NCBI GenBank assembly: GCA_035575035.1
Contig: DATLYH010000214.1
Span: forward strand, 1-9,486
Source: DATLYH01 sp035575035
GTDB taxonomy: Bacteria > Planctomycetota > Planctomycetia > Gemmatales > Gemmataceae
DNA length: 9,486 nt
Direction of reading: 5' to 3'
Under the pieces are notes generated by a model. It had not been told where the DNA came from and made no database searches. It worked only from the letters and a program-made list of their open reading frames with translations. Below, piece after piece: positions 5,726 to 9,486 of this stretch. Position numbers and translations under genes: made by a program. Position 1 is the stretch's first letter; each line of letters opens with the position of its first letter.

Positions 5726-7354
5726 TCAATGATTGAGGAAGAACTCGCCGCTGTTGAGCAAGACCCAGAAGATGTCGGCCAAGGCCTGCCGCCGGGCCTT
5801 CTCCCGGTCCTCGCCGTCGCTGTTCTCGACGAACTTGAGGAGCCGCTCCAACTCGTTCGGCCGCGGCTTGCGCGAAAGCGCCGCCAGGTAAAGCGTCTCG
5901 ATGCGCTCCCGGGTGTCCAGGAATGGGGCATCGAGGACGGCGGCCAGCGTCTCGCTCCGCTCCAGGTCGGTGGCATCGGCGATCAGTCGGCCGTTCATCA
6001 ACGATAGTGCCTGCAAGATCGATGTCTGCACCTCGGTCGGCCGGTCGCTTTGGTTGGTGAACCGGCTGAGGAATTCCTCGCGCGGCGACATCGGGCCGCC
6101 GAGGACGACGACGCCCGGGTTGCGCGGGGCGGCCTCCTGGTAGCCGGTCGCCTGCGAGAGGCTGTCGAACAGCTGCTCGGGCGTCAGGCCGCGCAGCGGC
6201 ATCCGGGCGAACAGCCGCGTGTCCTGCTGGCTGGGATGGGTTGCGGCGCTGGTCAGCTGGTAGGTCCGGCTGGCGACGATGGCTCGGATGAGGAACTTCA
6301 GGTCAAACTGGTGCGCTGCGAACTCCCGAGCCAGTTCGTCGAGCAGCTCGGGATGGGTCGCCTCGCTCTCGCCGCCAACCATCTCATCCACCGGGTCGAT
6401 CAGCCCCCGGCCGAAGAAGTGGAACCATAGCCGGTTGACGGTGGCCTTGGCGAAGTAGGGGTTCTTCCGCGAGGTCAGCCAGTCGGCCAGGGTCTGCCGG
6501 CTGCTCACCTTGAACCGCCAGACCGGCTGGGTGCCGTCGGGGTAGGTGGCCTGCACGACGCGCTCGGTGCCGGGGATGGTCAGCTCGCGCTTGTCGGCGA
6601 CCTCACGCCTTGGGAAGGCGAAGTCGCCCTGGCGGTCCCGCTGGATGCCGGCGAAGAAGGCGGCCAGGCCCCAGAACTGTTCCCGCTTCCAGGTGGCGAA
6701 CGGATGGTCGTGGCACTGAGCGCACTCCAGACGGATGCCGAGGAAAACACGGGCGACGCCGGCCGCCAGGTTCTCGGGGCTGGCCTCCTTGGCCAGGTAG
6801 TAGGCCAGGGCGCTGCCGGCCTCCCGCCGCGGACCGTAGACCACCTCGATGCCGCTGCGGTCGATCGGCACGGTGAGCAATTCACGGACCAACTCGTTGT
6901 AACCGACGTTAGCGGCCAGTTTCTCCCGCAGCCAGGCCTCGAAGCTGGGCATTAGCAGCCGCGCTTGGATGTTGGCGCTGGCCTCGGGCAGGAGGATCCC
7001 TCGCCAAACATTGGTCCAGTGGGTGACGTAGCGGGGACTCTCGACCAGGCGCTCGGCCAGCCGCAGCCGTTTGTCGGGGGAAGGGTCCTTGAGGAAGGCG
7101 CGGGCCTCGGCCACCGAGGGGATGCGCCCGGCCAGGTCGAGGTAGACGCGGCGCAGGAACTCGGCGTCATCGGCCAGGGGAGCCGGCTGCACCCCGGCGG
7201 AGGCCCAGGCGGCGGCGATGTACTTGTCGATCTGGGCGGCCAGCGCCTGCACGTCGGCGGCGTCCGGCGCCGGCGGCGGATCAGCCCCGCGGGCCGCGGC
7301 GCCGGCGGTCAGCAGCACGACGCAGCCGAGCAGCCACAACCGTAGGTAAGTCAT
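5726..7354 (-). CDS. Exported DUF1549/DUF1553 (PSCyt2/PSD1) protein with one CxxCH motif
   Basis: 542 residues from the chosen ATG. The N-terminus (M-T-Y-L-R-L-W-L-L-G then hydrophobic to A-R-G-A-D, about 1-25) is a Sec signal peptide. The DUF1549 part (about 40-280) contains R-R-V-Y-L-D-L-A-G-R-I-P (68-79) and C-A-Q-C-H-D-H-P-F (211-219), a single CxxCH suggestive of haem c attachment. The DUF1553 part (about 285-535) contains N-R-L-W-F-H-F-F-G-R-G-L (307-318), R-G-L-T-P-E-Q-L-F-D-S-L (388-399) and the C-terminal L-N-S-G-E-F-F-L-N-H. These are typical of the planctomycete family. The separate N-terminal PSCyt1 cytochrome domain found in larger relatives is absent. The frame stays open to 7462, but the ATG at 7354 has GGAAGGAG 9 bases upstream and begins right at the signal peptide. 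It is the first gene of the operon. Its substrate is unknown; haem binding is inferred from the motif only. Confidence 0.94.
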   Translation of the reverse strand: MTYLRLWLLGCVVLLTAGAAARGADPPPAPDAADVQALAAQIDKYIAAAWASAGVQPAPLADDAEFLRRVYLDLAGRIPSVAEARAFLKDPSPDKRLRLAERLVESPRYVTHWTNVWRGILLPEASANIQARLLMPSFEAWLREKLAANVGYNELVRELLTVPIDRSGIEVVYGPRREAGSALAYYLAKEASPENLAAGVARVFLGIRLECAQCHDHPFATWKREQFWGLAAFFAGIQRDRQGDFAFPRREVADKRELTIPGTERVVQATYPDGTQPVWRFKVSSRQTLADWLTSRKNPYFAKATVNRLWFHFFGRGLIDPVDEMVGGESEATHPELLDELAREFAAHQFDLKFLIRAIVASRTYQLTSAATHPSQQDTRLFARMPLRGLTPEQLFDSLSQATGYQEAAPRNPGVVVLGGPMSPREEFLSRFTNQSDRPTEVQTSILQALSLMNGRLIADATDLERSETLAAVLDAPFLDTRERIETLYLAALSRKPRPNELERLLKFVENSDGEDREKARRQALADIFWVLLNSGEFFLNH

Positions 7355-7363
7355 GACGTCCAT

Positions 7364-7371
7364 CTCCTTCC
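7364..7371 (-). promoter_or_regulatory. Ribosome binding site deciding the DUF1549/DUF1553 start
   Basis: GGAAGGAG on the - strand lies 9 bases before the ATG at 7354 but directly abuts the in-frame ATG at 7363. The spacing favours 7354. Confidence 0.6.
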
Positions 7372-7464
7372 CGTTGCCGCCCCTGTGGGAAACACAGCAT
7401 CGTGGGAGAATGCCGGGAGCTGCTTGTGCTTTCGGAGAAGAACCTCCGATTGCCCTGATCACTT

Positions 7465-7519
7465 GCCCGAATGCTGGCGAATTCGGCTACGAGGTCTTTA
7501 CGCTTCCAGAGAAAAGACC
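7465..7519 (-). other. Two adjacent inverted repeats in the operon leader
   Basis: GGTCTTT (7493-7499) and AAAGACC (7513-7519) form a 7-bp stem with a 13-base loop. GCCcGAAT (7465-7472) and ATTCGGC (7481-7487) form a second 7-bp stem with one bulged C and an 8-base loop. Both lie 110-165 bases before the operon start on the - strand. No T-run follows either. They may be leader hairpins or an operator; the evidence is symmetry only. Confidence 0.3.
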
Positions 7520-7591
7520 CCTCTTCCGTCGATTGTCCCCTCCGGATAGCGGTCCGTCCAGAGAATTACCAGCCTCAGGCCACGGCGGCCC

Positions 7592-7750
7592 TACCTTGAC
7601 CGCGCCGCCCTTGCCGGCCGATGTCAGGACCCGGCCGTCGGGGAAGAAGGCGACCGTGTGGACCAGGACGGTATACCCCCCGAACACCGCCCGGCTGCTC
7701 CCTCCGCCGCGGCCAGCGCTGCCGACCTGGACGGACACCGTACCATCTTC
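7592..7750 (-). pseudogene. Remnant of a WD40-repeat protein
   Basis: Read on the - strand, one continuous frame gives E-D-G-T-V-S-V-Q (7750-7727) and then, at the correct WD40 repeat spacing of about 30 residues, HTVAFFPDGRVLTSAGKGGAVKV ending at 7592 (key residues: F-F-P-D-G and G-K-G-G-A-V-K-V). This matches the usual pattern S-V-A-F-S-P-D-G-x-x-L-x-S-G-x-x-D-G-T-V-x-V-W: the end of one blade and a whole next one. After K-V the Trp-Asp is missing and the sequence turns into G-P-P-W-P and unrelated residues until a stop near 7487. Upstream the similarity fades within about 15 residues. There is no signal peptide, no plausible start and too few repeats for a propeller. I interpret it as a decayed fragment of a larger gene, a type common in planctomycetes. 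A short expressed peptide is possible but unlikely. Confidence 0.55.
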
Positions 7751-7869
7751 GCCGGCCAGCCCTGGGCCGTGCTCCTGGTCCCGGAGTGTGACGCGGGGAG
7801 AAAGAAGACAGGCAGCTGTACGGCCTGACCAACGTCACGCTGGCGCCGCGCTCCATCCGTGCACAGTTG

Positions 7870-8793
7870 TTACTTCGGCGGCGTGATGAGCTGGGGCAGG
7901 ACCAGGGCTGCCGCGTCGGGGTCATCCGGACTCGTGATGTCCGAAAGCTGGCGGAAGTGCACCACATGCTTGATGATCCCCAGCATCGGGTCGGTGTAGA
8001 GTTGGCCATCAGCCCGGCGCGTCACCGGCGCCAACATGAATTCCCGGTGCTTGGCGAACTCCTCCTTGAACCGCGCCAGCAAGGACGGCCGACCGGGAAT
8101 CGGGTAATGGCGGTTCCATTGGCCGAGGAAGGGGACGATGGTCGGATCGACGACGAAGTCTTCCACGGTGGCGTGGGCGGCCAGGGCTTCCGGGTCGGCG
8201 CAGATATGGACGCTGTAGCCCGGGCGGTGTTCCTGTCCCGGCACCGGCCCTTCGATGATAGCAACGCGGATTTCCTCAAACCGGTCTTCGTGGTTCATCT
8301 GTCGTTCGGCTTCCCGGAAGATCTCTCGCGCGGCGTCGGCGTTATCGAAGACAAGGCCCATGACCGGCGGCGCTTCGCTCCTGGGGTGCCATTGAAAGGT
8401 CGTGGCAGACCACCCCGCTTCCGCCCAGAGGGGATGGGTGGTGAAGGCCGCCGCCGGCATCACCTGCGCATGCCGACGGACCCGGGCGGCAATCGCCTCC
8501 AACTCTTTCGCCAGCGCCTCGGCCACCCGGGGGAAGCGCTCCCAGGGGAAGAACGCGGCAGCGCCTTCCGGGAGAACGATCCGAACGCTCTCCTGCGCGT
8601 GGCAGGCTGAGCAGTGCAGGTCCACCGCTGTCTCCCGGGACCGCACGTCGAGCAGGTGCCACGCTCCGGAAACGGTTTCCTGACCGCAGACTGGACAGCG
8701 GACGACCGATAATGGTGAGCGGCAAACGGCGACCGCGACCTCCGTCCAGGGAATTGCGGGCGGGGCTGACTGGATTTCCGCATGGTCACTCAT
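7870..8793 (-). CDS. Unrecognised protein with zinc-ribbon-like N-terminus
   Basis: I do not recognise this family. With the ATG at 8793 the protein has 307 residues. It carries C-P-V-C (33-36) and C-S-A-C-H (61-65), a spacing typical of a zinc ribbon. A helical segment follows (F-P-R-V-A-E-A-L-A-K-E-L-E-A-I, about 87-101), then an alpha/beta part with M-G-L-V-F-D-N-A-D-A-A-R-E-I-F (145-159), E-E-I-R-V-A-I-I-E-G (173-182) and G-Y-S-V-H-I (192-197). There is no signal peptide or membrane segment, so it is probably cytoplasmic. AGAGGTG (8797-8803) sits just upstream of the ATG at 8793. The frame continues to a GTG at 8829 and an ATG at 8814, but neither has a ribosome binding site. Its neighbour 99 bp upstream is on the same strand; the two could be cotranscribed. 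Codon use looks like that of the rest of the window. Confidence 0.8.
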   Translation of the reverse strand: MSDHAEIQSAPPAIPWTEVAVAVCRSPLSVVRCPVCGQETVSGAWHLLDVRSRETAVDLHCSACHAQESVRIVLPEGAAAFFPWERFPRVAEALAKELEAIAARVRRHAQVMPAAAFTTHPLWAEAGWSATTFQWHPRSEAPPVMGLVFDNADAAREIFREAERQMNHEDRFEEIRVAIIEGPVPGQEHRPGYSVHICADPEALAAHATVEDFVVDPTIVPFLGQWNRHYPIPGRPSLLARFKEEFAKHREFMLAPVTRRADGQLYTDPMLGIIKHVVHFRQLSDITSPDDPDAAALVLPQLITPPK

Positions 8794-8892
8794 AAGCACC
8801 TCTACCGATGGCATAAATTGGCTCGACACGCTTGAGCATCCGGGTAGTGGCCCGCCTGGTTGAGCAACCCTTCTGCTACGGCGAGAAGCGGG
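8794..8892. other. Short gap between two - strand genes
   Basis: The 99 bases hold the zinc-ribbon gene's ribosome binding site and a small palindrome, GGTT (8858-8861), GAGC, AACC (8866-8869). There is no T-run or recognisable promoter, so this neither proves nor excludes cotranscription. Confidence 0.3.
8797..8803 (-). promoter_or_regulatory. Ribosome binding site deciding the zinc-ribbon gene start
   Basis: AGAGGTG on the - strand, with AGAGG 5 bases before the ATG at 8793. The alternative upstream starts at 8814 and 8829 have no such site. Confidence 0.55.
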
Positions 8893-9486
8893 TTATTCCA
8901 GAATGATTACACGATCCCGGAGGACCTCGGGAGGCAAATTCACCCGGTGGCCGGCGCGGGCCGCGTCGTGGTACAGGAAACTGCCGTCGATCATCAGCTT
9001 ACACAAAATGTCGTAGACCTTCGCTTCGGCGCGCAGGTAGTACGCGGTGTACGCCTGCGCCGCGCGGTCGATGGCCGCCGGGTCGCCCGCCCGGTTCGCC
9101 AACAGCCAGGCCAGCAGCAGCCGTTCGCGCCGGCGGCGACCGGTCTGGACCGTCTCGATGAACGGTGCCAACTCAGCCCAAGGGCGGCCCCGCAGGTGAC
9201 CGGCCACGACGATCAGCCAGGCCCGGTGCTGCTCGGTCTGCTCGATGTCCAGGCGGACGTCGTCGCGGATGGCCCCGGCAATCCGGGCCAGCCGGTCCCA
9301 GCACCCCAGCACGCTGCCCCACAACACCGCTTCCGTGAACTCGCGCTGCCAGACGCCGTGAACGGCCCACCACTCCCGGTCCGGCGGCTGGTCGCGACGG
9401 GGACCGGAAAGCGCCCGGTCCCGCCACTCGCCGAAGAAGTACTCTTCGGCGAACGCGACGGTTCGCTCTGCCCATACGCGCGTGTT
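8893..9486 (-). CDS. Unrecognised helical protein, C-terminal part (start outside window)
   Basis: The frame is open from the right edge (9486) to the stop at 8893-8895, giving 197 residues with no start needed inside the window. I do not recognise it with confidence. The sequence looks mainly alpha-helical, with a basic stretch and Leu-rich helix R-R-R-R-E-R-L-L-L-A-W-L-L-A-N-R (roughly 111-126), an Ala/Tyr-rich helix A-A-Q-A-Y-T-A-Y-Y-L-R-A-E-A (135-150) and a C-terminal tail V-N-L-P-P-E-V-L-R-D-R-V-I-I-L-E. The visible part has no signal peptide, repeats or cysteine motif. The helix pattern and the final P-P-E-V-L faintly recall Imm49-type immunity proteins, but this is a weak impression and no toxin gene is in view. 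A GTG at 9327 is in frame, but the frame upstream of it has normal composition, so the gene most likely begins beyond the window. Confidence 0.7.
   Translation of the reverse strand, partial: NTRVWAERTVAFAEEYFFGEWRDRALSGPRRDQPPDREWWAVHGVWQREFTEAVLWGSVLGCWDRLARIAGAIRDDVRLDIEQTEQHRAWLIVVAGHLRGRPWAELAPFIETVQTGRRRRERLLLAWLLANRAGDPAAIDRAAQAYTAYYLRAEAKVYDILCKLMIDGSFLYHDAARAGHRVNLPPEVLRDRVIILE

Larger units (their letters stand above)
7355..7869. other. 515-bp region without an intact gene
   Basis: This region lies upstream of the DUF1549/DUF1553 operon. It holds that operon's ribosome binding site, two inverted repeats (7465-7487 and 7493-7519), and a WD40 fragment (7592-7750). Its remaining reading frames show no recognisable protein. 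The operon promoter should lie here or farther upstream, but I cannot point to convincing -35/-10 boxes. Confidence 0.5.

Noticed and set aside
4518..5732. Open frame on the + strand (404 codons) opposite DUF1501
   Set aside because: Antisense shadow of a gene with clear Tat signal and DUF1501 motifs; no domain and no ribosome binding site.
5725..5737. Perfect inverted repeat CTCAATGATTGAG at the 3' end of the DUF1549/DUF1553 gene
   Set aside because: It is 6 bp, sits across the stop codon within the conserved F-L-N-H end, has no T-run, and is probably a coding coincidence.
6698..6725. CxxCH as proof of a cytochrome c
   Set aside because: Only one motif is present and no distal ligand can be identified; haem binding is kept as a possibility only.
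7353..7886. Open frame on the + strand (177 codons) through the gene-poor region
   Set aside because: Pro/Arg/Thr-rich with no recognisable domain; the opposite strand carries the WD40-like fragment, which explains part of the open frame.
8893..9486. Toxin-immunity locus based on a faint Imm49-like impression
   Set aside because: No toxin, secretion or polymorphic-toxin domain is visible, and the gene is incomplete.

Overview
The window looks like chromosomal DNA from a planctomycete, probably the Gemmata group (Gemmatales). It is GC-rich throughout. It carries the planctomycete-typical pair of an exported DUF1549/DUF1553 (PSCyt2/PSD1) protein and a Tat-exported DUF1501 protein, followed by a secreted many-EF-hand protein. 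The placement rests on gene content only; there is no rRNA or marker gene in the window.

Bases 1-2295 are read on the + strand: the C-terminal part of shikimate dehydrogenase (aroE), a shikimate kinase (aroK), and, overlapping aroK by an ATGA junction, an exported protein made of three RidA/YjgF-type domains. Between aroE and aroK lies an unusual element. It has degenerate copies of an octamer (consensus AGGTGACA) on the left and of its reverse complement on the right, and it runs into the 5' end of aroK. Bases 2296-2502 separate this group from a convergent - strand group and hold a small hairpin but no gene.

Bases 2503-7354 hold a three-gene - strand operon, transcribed right to left: the DUF1549/DUF1553 protein with one CxxCH motif, the DUF1501 protein (77 bp gap containing a palindromic repeat), and an eleven-EF-hand secreted protein (ATGA overlap, strong Shine-Dalgarno). 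All three carry export signals, so the cassette probably acts outside the cytoplasmic membrane. The substrate cannot be read from the sequence.

Bases 7355-7869 hold no intact gene. They contain a decayed WD40-repeat fragment on the - strand and two inverted repeats upstream of the operon. Bases 7870-8793 (-) encode an unrecognised protein with a CxxC...CxxC zinc-ribbon-like N-terminus. Bases 8893-9486 (-) are the C-terminal part of an unrecognised helical protein whose start lies outside the window.

Most of the window is ordinary planctomycete gene content. The items most worth a second look are the inverted octamer array at aroK, the exported triple-RidA protein that has lost the catalytic arginine in all three domains, and the WD40 remnant. 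I see no CRISPR array, intact transposase, tRNA or rRNA.
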